From Sulfitobacter alexandrii (GTDB lineage Bacteria > Pseudomonadota > Alphaproteobacteria > Rhodobacterales > Rhodobacteraceae), in contig NZ_CP018076.1 in NCBI RefSeq assembly GCF_001886735.1, positions 2,418,001 through 2,482,000 on the forward strand: DNA of 64,000 nt, read 5' to 3'. The translations under genes were made by a program, and so were the position numbers. How positions within the stretch are numbered: position 1 is the first letter of the stretch; every line of letters starts with the position of its first letter. Positions 25,586 to 34,335 of this stretch are shown piece by piece. Below the pieces are notes generated by a model, which saw only the letters and a program-made list of their open reading frames with translations, was not told the origin of the DNA and searched no databases.

Positions 25586-26659
25586 ATGGATATCGTGGAT
25601 TGCTTCGGCCCACCGGCCCAACGCGGCCAGGCCCATGGCGAGACGCTCCGCACGCGGATTGCCAGCGCGCTCGACAAGTGGGAGGCCGCCACCATGGCCA
25701 GCCTCGGCGCCCGGGCCCCCGAAAGCATCGACCGCTACTGCGACGATTTCCTGTCGGGGACCGGTCTGCTCGGGCGCGCGGAGGCTGTGACCCCGGATCT
25801 GGTGACCGAACTGCGGGGAATCGCCGACGGCGCCGGTCAGAGTTTCGCGCGGATCGCGGTCTACAACCTGATGGACGAACAATGGTGGCACGACGCCAGC
25901 CTGACCTCGCCGCCGGGATGCAGTCTCGTGGCACAACCGGTCGCCGGCGGGCACGTTCTGGCCCAGAACATGGACCTGCCCGCGCACATGGACGGCTCGC
26001 AGGTGATCCTGCGGCTTGGCGGCCCCGACATTCCCCGGACGCTGCTGCTCAGCGCTGCCGGCATGATCGGCCTGACCGGCGCCAATGCGGACGGCCTTGC
26101 TGTCGGGGTCAATACCCTGCTGATGCTGGAACATGCGTCGGACGGTCTCCCGGTGGCCTTTGCCCTGCGCCACGCGCTGGGCGCGGGCACCCGCGCCGCG
26201 GCCGAAGCCCGGCTGGCGGAGACCGGACATGCCAGCGGGCAGCACTACGCACTGGTCACCCGCGACGGCATCGTTTCGCTGGAGTACTCGGCACGGTCCG
26301 GCACGCCTGTCCCCCTTCCCGCGTCGGGTCGGCTGTTGCATACCAACCACCCGCTGGCATCCGGTGACATTGATTCCGCCGCCATGAAACGGCTCCATGA
26401 GACGGGGGCCAACGCCTGTTCGGGGGACCGGCTGGGCTGGTTGGAGGCACGTCAGGACGACATCGCCACATCGGCAGAGGTCCGGGCGCTGTTCGACGAC
26501 CCCGAGGCCCCGATCTGCATGCGCGCGGAGACCCACCGCGGCTCCATCACCTTCGGAAGCGTGCACTATACGCTCACCGACCGGACCGCCGTCGCCATGC
26601 GTCAGGGAATCACCGGTACCAACGATTGGCAGGTCTGCGACTTCGGCGAGGCCGGATAG
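25586..26659 (+). CDS. C45 family autoproteolytic acyltransferase/hydrolase
   Basis: A 357-residue Ntn-type hydrolase related to isopenicillin N acyltransferases (C45). The region PPGCSLVAQ marks the self-cleavage site, with nucleophile Cys112; NMDLPAHMDGSQVILRL is the family's second conserved block, and TGANADGLAVGVNTL the third. Substrates of such enzymes are amides, including N-acyl amino acids and acyl-peptides. It follows the DmpA-like gene by 13 bases. No signal peptide is seen. Together with DmpA it suggests sequential deacylation and peptide cleavage of an imported compound; the substrate is unknown. Confidence 0.85.
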   Translation: MDIVDCFGPPAQRGQAHGETLRTRIASALDKWEAATMASLGARAPESIDRYCDDFLSGTGLLGRAEAVTPDLVTELRGIADGAGQSFARIAVYNLMDEQWWHDASLTSPPGCSLVAQPVAGGHVLAQNMDLPAHMDGSQVILRLGGPDIPRTLLLSAAGMIGLTGANADGLAVGVNTLLMLEHASDGLPVAFALRHALGAGTRAAAEARLAETGHASGQHYALVTRDGIVSLEYSARSGTPVPLPASGRLLHTNHPLASGDIDSAAMKRLHETGANACSGDRLGWLEARQDDIATSAEVRALFDDPEAPICMRAETHRGSITFGSVHYTLTDRTAVAMRQGITGTNDWQVCDFGEAG

Positions 26660-26824
26660 GACGGCTTGATGCCGCCCCATCGCGCGACAAGGCCATCGAA
26701 GCGGATGCGCTGATTTCCGGCGCTACCAGCGACTGCCGGCACTTTCTGAGCAACGATTTCTAGGATGTCGGTTTCCGGAAGCCCGCGTTCACAAGGCTGT
26801 TCCAGTGATCCCGAGGGAGGAAGA
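26660..26824. other. Intergenic stretch between C45 gene and tRNA-Leu
   Basis: These 165 bases hold a short frame interrupted by stops (around 26685-26762) that might be a remnant, but I recognise no family. No direct repeat of the tRNA 3' end is seen here, so there is no evidence for an attachment site. Confidence 0.3.
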
Positions 26825-26910
26825 TGGTGCGGTCGGAGAGACTCGAACTCTCACGGGTGTTACCCCACAGCGACCTCAACGCTGCGCGTCTACCATTCCG
26901 CCACGACCGC
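26825..26910 (-). tRNA. tRNA-Leu(GAG)
   Basis: Read on the minus strand, the gene folds into a class II cloverleaf: acceptor GCGGTCG paired with CGACCGC, D-loop GGAATGGTAGA, anticodon arm CAGCG-TTGAGGT-CGCTG with anticodon GAG, a long variable arm, and T-arm with GTTCGAGTC. The 3' CCA is encoded. It decodes CUC and CUU leucine codons. Confidence 0.95.
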
Positions 26911-26973
26911 ACGCCATGGATGGTGAAGGCGGTTTAGACAAAGCGTGGCGGCTTGTGAAGAGGAAAATCAAAC

Positions 26974-27009
26974 AAAAAAGGCCCCTGCAGCCAATCGGCG
27001 GCAAGGGCC
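26974..27009 (-). terminator. Rho-independent terminator of the peptidoglycan-binding gene
   Basis: A 13-bp stem (26980-26992 with 26997-27009; one mismatch, one G-U) with a 4-base loop is followed on the minus strand by six U. It sits 25 bases after the stop at 27035. Confidence 0.85.
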
Positions 27010-27034
27010 CGTTTCACCGGCTGCCGGGGCCGTC

Positions 27035-28402
27035 CTATTCGCTGATGGAGAAGCTCGGCAGGGCGCTGCCCGAGGCCGGCTGCGGCGTCGGCAGGGCCGT
27101 GCCGTTGCCATTGCCCATCGCGGCGGCGCGGATCAGTTCGGTCCGTTCCGGCTGCCCCGGGACGAACACCGCGGCGGCGCCGGAATCGGCGGCGGCAAGG
27201 CCCGCCTCGTACCAGCTTTGGGCCATGTCGGCGCGTTTGGCGGGGCCGAAGCCCTGGCTCAGGTGGTGACCCATCAGTTCGCCATAGACGCCCTCACCCA
27301 GCGCGTAGAGCAGCAGGGCCGACCCCACGGCCACATCCATGTTGTCCGTCCGGTAGCCGACACCGAGGCAGATCTTGGCCGTCCCCTGAAGCTGCGCGGG
27401 CGACATGCCGGTGGTCAGCACGAAAGACGACACGTCCTGCACCACGGCATCGCGCGGCTTGAGCGACAGGGCCGCGACCTTGTCCTTCATCGCGGGACCG
27501 AAACCCGCGCATTGCTGGGCGATCTGGTCGGGGGTAAAGCCCTGAACCTGGCTTGCCAGTTCTTCGGACTTGGCGATGGCATAGGTCCGCGCGAGGCAGA
27601 ACTGTTCGTTCAGCGCCACGTTGGGGTCGGTCATGCTTGCCAGCGTGGTAAAGCCGCCGTTGGTATTGGTGATCAGCGAAACGGTGTTGCAGTGCGAGGC
27701 CAGCGACGCCTGCGTTCCCGCGCCGAGGAAATTGGGCAGCCCGCCGGCCGTCGGCGCCGGGTCCGGCGCCACTGCGGCGGCAAGTGCCGCGGCACCGCCG
27801 AGCGGCGCCGCCGCCGCTGCTGCCGTCGCCGCCGTTGCCATCTGGGGCGCCTGCTGCGGGGCCACGACGATGGTCGTCGTGGGTGCGGTGCCCTGCCCCG
27901 CCGGCGACTGGCCCGCCATTTCCGCGCGGTAGGTCTTGAGCAGACCACGCGTCCCGTCCGGTGTCGCGGCGACCTGCTGCTGCACGGCATAGCCGCCCGC
28001 CTGCGCCCGGTTGTAGCTGGAGATCAGCAGGTTCTGTTCGAAAGCGGACAGCTGCCCCGTCACCGGATAACCCAGATAGGCCTGGTATTGCGATACCGCG
28101 TTGCGCGTGCGCCGCCCCAGTTGGCCATCCACCGTGCCGGCGTCGAACCCGAAGTAATTCAGGGACGCCTGGATGTTGCGCCCCTCCTGCGTGGACGGCA
28201 GCGACGAGCGGGCGGATTTCGTCGACTTCTTGCGGTAGGTCCGCTTGGTCGTGGTGCGGCGCTGCTTGTTGGCGTTCGCGCCGACGATACCGCCGATGAT
28301 CGCGCCCGCGATGAAATCGCCCGCGTCCGCCTCGACCCGGTCCGCCGGGATCACCGCCACCGAAAGGGCCAGCACCGCCCCTGTCATTGCCTTGTAAATC
28401 AT
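27035..28402 (-). CDS. Exported peptidoglycan-binding domain protein
   Basis: A 455-residue exported protein. Start 28402 opens a signal-like segment (MIYKAMTGAVLALSVAVI) and has GGAG upstream; the frame extends to 28456 without benefit. After a glycine-zipper-like piece (GAIIGGIVGANANK) and a basic stretch, residues about 65-115 form a PG_binding_1 domain (IQASLNYFGFDAGTVDGQLGRRTR). A low-complexity Ala/Pro linker (about 190-235) leads to a helical C-terminal domain of about 200 residues with several cysteines (ASHCNTV, QQCAGF, KICLG). The C-terminal part is unknown. It is likely a periplasmic envelope protein, transcribed alone. Confidence 0.85.
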   Translation of the reverse strand: MIYKAMTGAVLALSVAVIPADRVEADAGDFIAGAIIGGIVGANANKQRRTTTKRTYRKKSTKSARSSLPSTQEGRNIQASLNYFGFDAGTVDGQLGRRTRNAVSQYQAYLGYPVTGQLSAFEQNLLISSYNRAQAGGYAVQQQVAATPDGTRGLLKTYRAEMAGQSPAGQGTAPTTTIVVAPQQAPQMATAATAAAAAAPLGGAAALAAAVAPDPAPTAGGLPNFLGAGTQASLASHCNTVSLITNTNGGFTTLASMTDPNVALNEQFCLARTYAIAKSEELASQVQGFTPDQIAQQCAGFGPAMKDKVAALSLKPRDAVVQDVSSFVLTTGMSPAQLQGTAKICLGVGYRTDNMDVAVGSALLLYALGEGVYGELMGHHLSQGFGPAKRADMAQSWYEAGLAAADSGAAAVFVPGQPERTELIRAAAMGNGNGTALPTPQPASGSALPSFSISE

Positions 28403-28566
28403 CAATCCGCTCCGAAAATGAATCGTTCTTGTGAGTATGCCCCGGCAGGCTAACACAACATAATTCGCCGCAGGAAACCTTTTTGTCCCAATTGGCCGGC
28501 GATACCTTGAAAAACCTGCGGTTCGGGCAGATGTGTTTATGTCAGCCCGTCGAAAGGATGCCGCTC

Positions 28567-29241
28567 ATGACAGTCTCTTCAATGCCATCGCAGGACAAGG
28601 TCGTGCAGGTCGATATCGTCTCCGACGTCATGTGCCCCTGGTGCATCGTGGGCTACAAGCAGCTGGAACAGGCGCTTGGCTTCGTCGGGGCCGGTGCCTA
28701 TCTGCGCTGGCACCCGTTCGAGCTGAACCCCGACATGCCGGCCGAGGGTCAGAACCTGACCGAACACATCGCCGAGAAATACGGCGCCACCCCCGCGCAA
28801 TCCGCCGAGAACCGCAAACGTCTCGTGCAGATCGGGGAGGAATTGGGCTTCACCTTCGCGTTCGACGCGGACAGCCGGATCGTGAACACGTTCGAAGCGC
28901 ACCAATTGCTGGACTGGGCGCTCGAGGCCGACCTCCAGCATCCGCTGAAGATGGCGCTTTTCGACGCGCACTTCACCGAAGGGCGCGATGTGTCGGACCG
29001 GCAGGTGCTGGTCGATGTCGCGGAAAGCGTGGGCCTGAAGCCCGGCGCGGCCCGAGAGGTGCTGGAATCGGGCAGCCACGCCGACCAGACCCGCGCGCGG
29101 CAGGCGTTCTGGACGTCCCGAGGGATTTCGGGCGTGCCGTCGATGGTGTTCGACGGGCGCTACCTGCTGACCGGAGCACAGGGCGTGCAGAACTACGCGC
29201 AGATGCTGACCCGCGTGCTGCAGGAAAAGGACGCCGCCTGA
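28567..29241 (+). CDS. DsbA family oxidoreductase (FrnE-like)
   Basis: A 224-residue thioredoxin-fold protein without a signal peptide, of the cytoplasmic FrnE/polyketide-type DsbA group. The active site CPWC is at Cys23-Cys26 within DIVSDVMCPWCIVGYKQLE, and the cis-Pro loop is seen as RGISGVPSMVFDGRYLLTGAQ. ATG 28567 is preferred over earlier starts because GAAAGGA lies at the right spacing. These proteins act as oxidoreductases or isomerases of small thiols in redox stress. The gene stands alone, divergent from the envelope protein upstream. Confidence 0.9.
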   Translation: MTVSSMPSQDKVVQVDIVSDVMCPWCIVGYKQLEQALGFVGAGAYLRWHPFELNPDMPAEGQNLTEHIAEKYGATPAQSAENRKRLVQIGEELGFTFAFDADSRIVNTFEAHQLLDWALEADLQHPLKMALFDAHFTEGRDVSDRQVLVDVAESVGLKPGAAREVLESGSHADQTRARQAFWTSRGISGVPSMVFDGRYLLTGAQGVQNYAQMLTRVLQEKDAA

Positions 29242-29254
29242 TCCGTCCCGCCGG

Positions 29255-30136
29255 TCAGATGCCGTTGACCGGCACCTTGAGCATCAGATTGCCGTCCTTG
29301 TCGCGAGGCAGCGCGCCCGCGCGCATGTTGACCTGAAGTGACGGGATGATCAGCTTGGGCACCGCCAACTGCGCGTCGCGTTCCGTCCGGAACTTGATGA
29401 ACTCCTCGCGGGTTTTGCCGCCCCCCACGTGGATGTTGTGCGCGCGCTCTTCGGCCACGGTGGTCTGCCACTGGATGTCGCGGCCGTTCGGCCCATAGTC
29501 GTGGCACATGAAAAGCCGCATGTCGTCCGGCAGCGTCAGCACCTTCTGGATGCTGTCGTACAGCTGTCCCGCATCACCGCCCGGAAAATCCGCCCGTGCG
29601 GATCCGCCGTCCGGCATGAACAACGTGTCGCCGACAAAGGCCGCGTCCCCCATCACATGCACCATGCAGGCGGGTGTGTGACCGGGCGTGTAGATGGCGA
29701 AACAGGTCATCTCGCCGACGCGGTAGGTGTCCTTGTCCCTGAACAGCGCGTCGAACTGCGAACCGTCGCGCTGAAACTCGGTGCCTTCGTTGAAGATCTT
29801 GCCGAAGGTTTCCTGCACGACCATGATCTTTTCGCCCACGCCGATCCTGCCACCCAGTTTCTGCTGGATATAGGGTGCCGCGCTCAGGTGGTCGGCGTGC
29901 ACATGGGTTTCGATGATCCAGTCGAGCGTGAGGCCCCGCGCTTCGATCTCGGCGATCAGCGCGTCGGCGTGATCGTAGGTGATGCGCCCGGCGGCGTAAT
30001 CGATGTCCATCACGCTGTCGATGATCGCGCAATGATCGCTGGCGGGGTCCTTGACGATGTAACTGATGGTGTTCGTCGCCTCGTCGAAATGCGCCGAAAC
30101 CTCGGGGCTGACGGTCATGTCCACGGGATAGGTCAT
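29255..30136 (-). CDS. MBL-fold metallo-hydrolase (ETHE1/Blh-like)
   Basis: A 293-residue metallo-beta-lactamase-fold enzyme. The metal motif HVHADHLSAAPYI is near residue 75, followed by a later His in YTPGHTPACMVHV, Asp in FVGDTLFMPDGGSARADFPGGD, and CHDYGP. The sequence between these (GGSARADFP-G) resembles persulfide dioxygenases and Blh proteins that handle sulfane sulfur in alphaproteobacteria. No rhodanese or sulfide:quinone reductase gene is adjacent, so the role in sulfide detoxification is inferred from family resemblance only. Stop and DsbA stop are convergent, 13 bases apart. Confidence 0.85.
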   Translation of the reverse strand: MTYPVDMTVSPEVSAHFDEATNTISYIVKDPASDHCAIIDSVMDIDYAAGRITYDHADALIAEIEARGLTLDWIIETHVHADHLSAAPYIQQKLGGRIGVGEKIMVVQETFGKIFNEGTEFQRDGSQFDALFRDKDTYRVGEMTCFAIYTPGHTPACMVHVMGDAAFVGDTLFMPDGGSARADFPGGDAGQLYDSIQKVLTLPDDMRLFMCHDYGPNGRDIQWQTTVAEERAHNIHVGGGKTREEFIKFRTERDAQLAVPKLIIPSLQVNMRAGALPRDKDGNLMLKVPVNGI

Positions 30137-30274
30137 GGGAAATCCTCCAATAGGCCACGTCCCGCCGCGCAGGGCGGCGGCACGGCACCATGATAAACCC
30201 GTTTCGCATCCCCGCAAGCGGCACGCCGTGCCGACGATCTTGCCGCTGCGCCCGATCGGGCATAGACATCGCGC

Positions 30275-30949
30275 ATGGTGGAATGGATCGTCACGGACGG
30301 ATTGACCGACTACCGCGCCGCAGAGGCGTGGATGGAGGCGCGCGTGGCCGCGATCTCGGCTGGCATGGCGGATGAATGCATCTGGCTGCTCGAGCATCCG
30401 CCCCTCTATACCGCTGGCACCTCGGCGCGGCCGGAACACCTGACCGATCCGGCCCGCTTTCCGGTGCACGAGACCCGGCGCGGGGGGCAGTACACCTATC
30501 ATGGCCCCGGCCAGAGGGTCGCCTACGTGATGCTGGACGTGGCCGCGCGCGGAAGGGACGTGCGCTGTTTCGTGCGGCAACTGGAGGATTGGGTGATCGC
30601 GACGCTGGGCCAGTTCAACGTGACCGGCGAAATCCGCGCGGGCCGGGTCGGCGTCTGGGTGCAGCGCCCCGAAAAGCCGCCACAGCCCGATGGCACCCCC
30701 GCCGAAGACAAGATCGCCGCGATCGGCATCCGCCTGCGCAAGTGGATCAGCTTTCACGGCATCAGCATCAACGTGGAGCCGGATCTTGGCCATTTCTCGG
30801 GCATCGTGCCCTGCGGGATCAGCGATCATGGCGTGACCTCGCTGGTGGATCTCGGACTGCCCGTCAGCATGGCGGACGTGGACGTGGCGTTGCATGCGTC
30901 TTTCGATCAGGTCTTCGGCAGGCCCGCGCGCCGCTGCGCCGCGTCCTGA
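30275..30949 (+). CDS. lipB: Lipoyl(octanoyl) transferase
   Basis: A 224-residue LipB, which moves octanoyl from acyl carrier protein onto lipoyl domains. [13 protein letters not shown] (about 69-81), the catalytic Lys146 in [11 protein letters not shown] and the catalytic Cys180 in IVPCGI are all present, so the enzyme should be active. It is divergent from the MBL hydrolase gene and has ctaD downstream on the same strand after 242 bases, so it is probably monocistronic. A small proline-rich insertion ([13 protein letters not shown]) precedes the catalytic lysine and is common in this group. Confidence 0.95.
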   Translation: MVEWIVTDGLTDYRAAEAWMEARVAAISAGMADECIWLLEHPPLYTAGTSARPEHLTDPARFPVHETRRGGQYTYHGPGQRVAYVMLDVAARGRDVRCFVRQLEDWVIATLGQFNVTGEIRAGRVGVWVQRPEKPPQPDGTPAEDKIAAIGIRLRKWISFHGISINVEPDLGHFSGIVPCGISDHGVTSLVDLGLPVSMADVDVALHASFDQVFGRPARRCAAS

Positions 30950-31191
30950 GCGGGGTCCGGATGCTGCCGGGGAGATGATTCCCCCGTTTCGATCGAGCGC
31001 GCCCGCTTCACCCCCCTCGTCCGTCCCCTGCTGCGGCGTCAGGGCGGCGTTACATGAACGAAAAACGCGCGCCTGCGACACCTCGCCCATTGCCCCCATG
31101 CCCAAGCCGCTTTAGAACGGCCCCAATCCGCACCACGTGACAGCCAACAGGCGTGGTGCGCCCCATGAGTTCAAGTTTCAGGAGGCACCGC

Positions 31192-32865
31192 ATGGCAGAC
31201 GCAGCCATTCAAGGCCATGACCATCACGACGACCGCGGTTTCTTCACCCGCTGGTTCATGTCAACCAACCACAAAGACATCGGCATTCTTTACCTGATCG
31301 TTTCCGCGCTTGCCGGTTTCGTGTCGGTGGCCTTCACGGTCTACATGCGCCTCGAGCTGATGAACCCCGGTGTGCAGTACATGTGCATGGAAGGGGCCCG
31401 GATGTTCGCCGACGCCTCGGCACCCTGTACGCCGAACGGGCACCTCTGGAACGTGCTCATCACCGGCCACGGTATCCTGATGATGTTCTTCGTCGTGATT
31501 CCCGCGCTTTTCGGTGGTTTCGGCAACTATTTCATGCCCTTGCAGATCGGTGCGCCGGACATGGCGTTCCCGCGGCTGAACAACCTGTCCTTCTGGCTGT
31601 ACGTGGCGGGCACGACGCTTGCGGTATGCTCGGTGCTGGCACCGGGCGGCAACGGTCAGGCGGGTTCCGGCGTGGGCTGGGTGCTCTATCCGCCGCTGTC
31701 CGTGAAGGAAGGCGGCATGTCCATGGACCTCGCGATCTTCGCGGTCCACGTCTCGGGCGCCTCGTCGATCCTCGGCGCGATCAACATGATCACGACTTTC
31801 CTGAACATGCGCGCCCCCGGCATGACCCTGTTCAAGGTGCCGCTGTTCTCCTGGTCGATCTTCGTCACGAGCTGGCTGATCCTGCTGTCGCTGCCGGTTC
31901 TGGCGGGCGCCATCACCATGCTGCTGATGGACCGCAACTTCGGCTTTGCCTTCTTCGACCCCGCGGGCGGCGGTGACCCGGTTCTGTACCAGCACATCCT
32001 GTGGTTCTTCGGCCACCCGGAAGTGTACATCATCATCCTGCCGGGCTTCGGCATCATCAGCCACGTGATCGCGACCTTCTCGCGCAAGCCGATCTTCGGC
32101 TACCTGCCGATGGTCTGGGCGATCATCGCCATCGGTGCGCTGGGTTTCGTCGTCTGGGCGCACCACATGTACACCGTGGGGATGACCCTGAACCAGCAGG
32201 CCTACTTCATGCTGGCGACCATGGTCATCGCGGTGCCGACAGGTGTGAAAGTGTTCAGCTGGATCGCGACGATGTGGGGCGGCTCCATCGAGTTCAGGAC
32301 GCCCATGCTCTGGGCGTTCGGCTTCCTGTTCCTCTTCACCGTGGGCGGTGTTACCGGTATCGTGCTGTCGCAGGCCGCCGTGGACCGCTACTACCATGAC
32401 ACCTACTACGTCGTGGCGCACTTCCACTACGTGATGAGCCTTGGCGCCGTGTTCGCGATCTTCGCGGGGATCTACTTCTACTTCCCCAAGATGACCGGCA
32501 AGATGTATCCTGAATGGGCCGGCAAGCTGCACTTCTGGGCGATGTTCATCGGGGCTAACCTGACGTTCTTCCCGCAGCACTTCCTGGGCCGTCAGGGCAT
32601 GCCCCGCCGCTACATCGACTACCCCGAGGCATTCGCCTACTGGAACCACTGGTCGTCGCTGGGTGCCTTCCTGAGCTTCGCATCGTTCCTCTTCTTCTTC
32701 GGGATCATCGCCTATTCGCTGGCCCGCGGTGCGAAGGTGACGGCGAACAACCCCTGGAACGAGTACGCCGACACGCTCGAGTGGACCCTGCCCAGCCCGC
32801 CGCCCGAACATACGTTCGAGCAGCTGCCGAAGCGGGAAGACTGGGACAAGCAGCCCAGCCACTGA
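31192..32865 (+). CDS. ctaD: Cytochrome c oxidase subunit I, aa3 type
   Basis: A 557-residue subunit I of an aa3-type haem-copper oxidase, the proton-pumping terminal oxidase of the inner membrane. Visible features: start region [19 protein letters not shown], haem a ligand in [11 protein letters not shown], the CuB centre [17 protein letters not shown] with the His-Tyr pair, HHMYTVG (second CuB histidines), and haem a/a3 ligands in [16 protein letters not shown] 31192 has a strong AGGAGG site nine bases upstream. Other subunit genes are not in the window, so ctaD is unlinked from ctaC/ctaE here, as in many Rhodobacterales. It ends in a terminator. Confidence 0.97.
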   Translation: MADAAIQGHDHHDDRGFFTRWFMSTNHKDIGILYLIVSALAGFVSVAFTVYMRLELMNPGVQYMCMEGARMFADASAPCTPNGHLWNVLITGHGILMMFFVVIPALFGGFGNYFMPLQIGAPDMAFPRLNNLSFWLYVAGTTLAVCSVLAPGGNGQAGSGVGWVLYPPLSVKEGGMSMDLAIFAVHVSGASSILGAINMITTFLNMRAPGMTLFKVPLFSWSIFVTSWLILLSLPVLAGAITMLLMDRNFGFAFFDPAGGGDPVLYQHILWFFGHPEVYIIILPGFGIISHVIATFSRKPIFGYLPMVWAIIAIGALGFVVWAHHMYTVGMTLNQQAYFMLATMVIAVPTGVKVFSWIATMWGGSIEFRTPMLWAFGFLFLFTVGGVTGIVLSQAAVDRYYHDTYYVVAHFHYVMSLGAVFAIFAGIYFYFPKMTGKMYPEWAGKLHFWAMFIGANLTFFPQHFLGRQGMPRRYIDYPEAFAYWNHWSSLGAFLSFASFLFFFGIIAYSLARGAKVTANNPWNEYADTLEWTLPSPPPEHTFEQLPKREDWDKQPSH

Positions 32866-32883
32866 GCCGGCAAGATCTTCGAG

Positions 32884-32911
32884 AGGCCCCGACCACCGTC
32901 GGGGCCTTTTG
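32884..32911 (+). terminator. Rho-independent terminator of ctaD
   Basis: A perfect 10-bp stem (32884-32893 with 32898-32907), 4-base loop CACC and four T, 19 bases after the stop. Confidence 0.9.
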
Positions 32912-32990
32912 CATTTGGAGACGGATCAAAGCAGATTGACAGGTGACCGCCGCTGGCCGAACGTGAAGGCACATTATCGGAGTGCCTTTC

Positions 32991-33376
32991 ATGAAACAGT
33001 CATTTCTCGCTGCCGTCTGCATCCTTTCCGCCGGTCCCGCCCTCGCCTTTGACATCGGCTTCGACTGGTCCGGGCTGAAATCCTGTACCAGCGGCAGACC
33101 CAACACCGTCGCCAATCCCGCCTTTGCACTGCGGGACGTGCCCGCCGGAACGAAATTCATCCGCTTCAGGATGACCGATCGCGACGTGCCCAATTACAAT
33201 CACGGCGGCGGCGTGGTGGCCTACAACGGCCAGCAGGTCATCGCGCCGGGCGCCTTCAAGTACAAGAGCCCCTGCCCCCCAACGGCATTCACACCTACGA
33301 GTGGACGGCGACGGCCCAAACCAAGAAGAACGGCGGGGCATTGGCCACCGCGCGCGCGGCACGCAAGTATCCCTAA
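32991..33376 (+). pseudogene. PEBP (YbhB/YbcL)-like exported protein, frameshifted
   Basis: The gene starts at ATG 32991 with GGAG upstream and a signal peptide (MKQSFLAAVCILSAGPALA). The mature part matches the phosphatidylethanolamine-binding protein family: PAFALRDVPAGTKFIRFRM, then NYNHGGGVVAYNG. At 33275-33280 a run of six C breaks the frame; adding one C would restore SPCPPNGIHTYEW, the expected family sequence, and the frame would end at TAA 33374-33376 (ending ARKYP). As written, the frame instead runs on into the MAPEG gene. It is either a one-base sequencing error in the C tract or a true recent frameshift; length would be about 128 residues if intact. Confidence 0.8.
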
Positions 33377-33377
33377 G

Positions 33378-33767
33378 ATGCAGGTCACGCTCACGTCGCT
33401 CTATGCCGGAATGCTGGCATTGGTGTTTCTCGTGCTGAGTGCACGGGTGATCCTGTATCGCCGGGCGCATCTGATTTCGCTGGGTGACACCGGCGACAAG
33501 GCATTGCTGAAACGGATACGTGCGCAGGCCAACTGGGCGGAATATGCGCCCCTGGGCCTGCTGCTGATGCTGCTGGCCGAACTGAACGGCGCCCCCGCGA
33601 TGGCGCTGCACATGATGGGTCTGGCCCTGCTATCAGGCAGGGTGCTGCACGGCGTCGGTTTCTCCTGCACCCCGCAGAAGATGATGCTGCGACAGGCCGG
33701 TATGGTCCTCACCCTGGGCATGATCGGACTGAGCGCCCTTGGCCTTATCGGCCACGCGCTGTTCTGA
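33378..33767 (+). CDS. MAPEG family membrane protein
   Basis: A 129-residue four-helix integral membrane protein of the MAPEG superfamily (membrane-associated eicosanoid and glutathione metabolism). Key patterns are ISLGDTGDKALLKRIRAQANWAEYAPLGL (split over about 35-63), which carries the conserved RAQxNxxEY, and GRVLHGVGFSCTP near residue 95. The start ATG follows the upstream stop by one base, so it is read with the PEBP-like gene. Bacterial members often have glutathione transferase-like activity; the substrate here is unknown. Confidence 0.85.
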   Translation: MQVTLTSLYAGMLALVFLVLSARVILYRRAHLISLGDTGDKALLKRIRAQANWAEYAPLGLLLMLLAELNGAPAMALHMMGLALLSGRVLHGVGFSCTPQKMMLRQAGMVLTLGMIGLSALGLIGHALF

Positions 33768-33857
33768 ACTTTGCGCCTGCGAAAAAATTCGTCGCAATCC
33801 GTCATTTCCCCCTTGCAGCGGAGCGCGGGGATGGGTATCTCCCCCTCACCCAAGGAT

Positions 33858-33932
33858 GCGGGCGTAGCTCAGGGGTAGAGCATAACCTTGCCAAGGTTAG
33901 GGTCGGGCGTTCGAATCGCCTCGCCCGCTCCA
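33858..33932 (+). tRNA. tRNA-Gly(GCC)
   Basis: Cloverleaf is complete: acceptor GCGGGCG with CGCCCGC, D-stem GCTC/GAGC, anticodon arm TAACC-TTGCCAA-GGTTA giving GCC, T-loop TTCGAAT and encoded CCA. Length 75 bases. Confidence 0.97.
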
Positions 33933-33956
33933 ATTGGGTCCTGTACCCCACAGGAT

Positions 33957-33989
33957 ATACAAGGCCGCCTTTCGGGGCGGCCATTGTAT
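33957..33989 (+). terminator. Terminator hairpin after tRNA-Gly
   Basis: A 7-bp GC stem (33963-33969 with 33976-33982) is extended by ATACAA/TTGTAT outside, with one bulge. It ends the tRNA transcript 25 bases after the CCA. Confidence 0.75.
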
Positions 33990-34335
33990 TTCCGGCGCTT
34001 CCTTTGCCAGCTGTCATCGCATTCTGCAGTCCTGCCCCCACAGCGCGGGGCATCGCCTCATGCGCTCCCGTGAACTGCAGGCGGCCTTCCGAAACCTCGC
34101 GCGAACCTTACCCGAATGGCCACCGGCATCTGACGAATGTTGTCTTTTGCAAGGCGGACGCGATGGGCGGATCCTCGCCGCCGCAGTCCCGCCACAGCGA
34201 AAAGCGCCGATATCATACAATCTTTAATTGCATTTCCGTCATAATTTCGCCCGCTTTTCCGCGTTAGCTGATGACATCCCGACGAACGGGAGCTGCACGA
34301 TAACAACCGCACCCCTGACTTGAAAAAGGTGACCT
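33990..34335. other. Intergenic region before the response regulator
   Basis: These 346 bases hold no convincing gene. The last 120 bases are AT-rich by the standard of this genome (around 34210-34270) and probably carry the response regulator promoter; AAAGGTG at 34326-34332 is its ribosome site. Confidence 0.5.

Noticed and set aside
26805..27269. Open frame crossing tRNA-Leu
   Set aside because: It crosses a tRNA gene and lies opposite the end of the peptidoglycan-binding protein gene.
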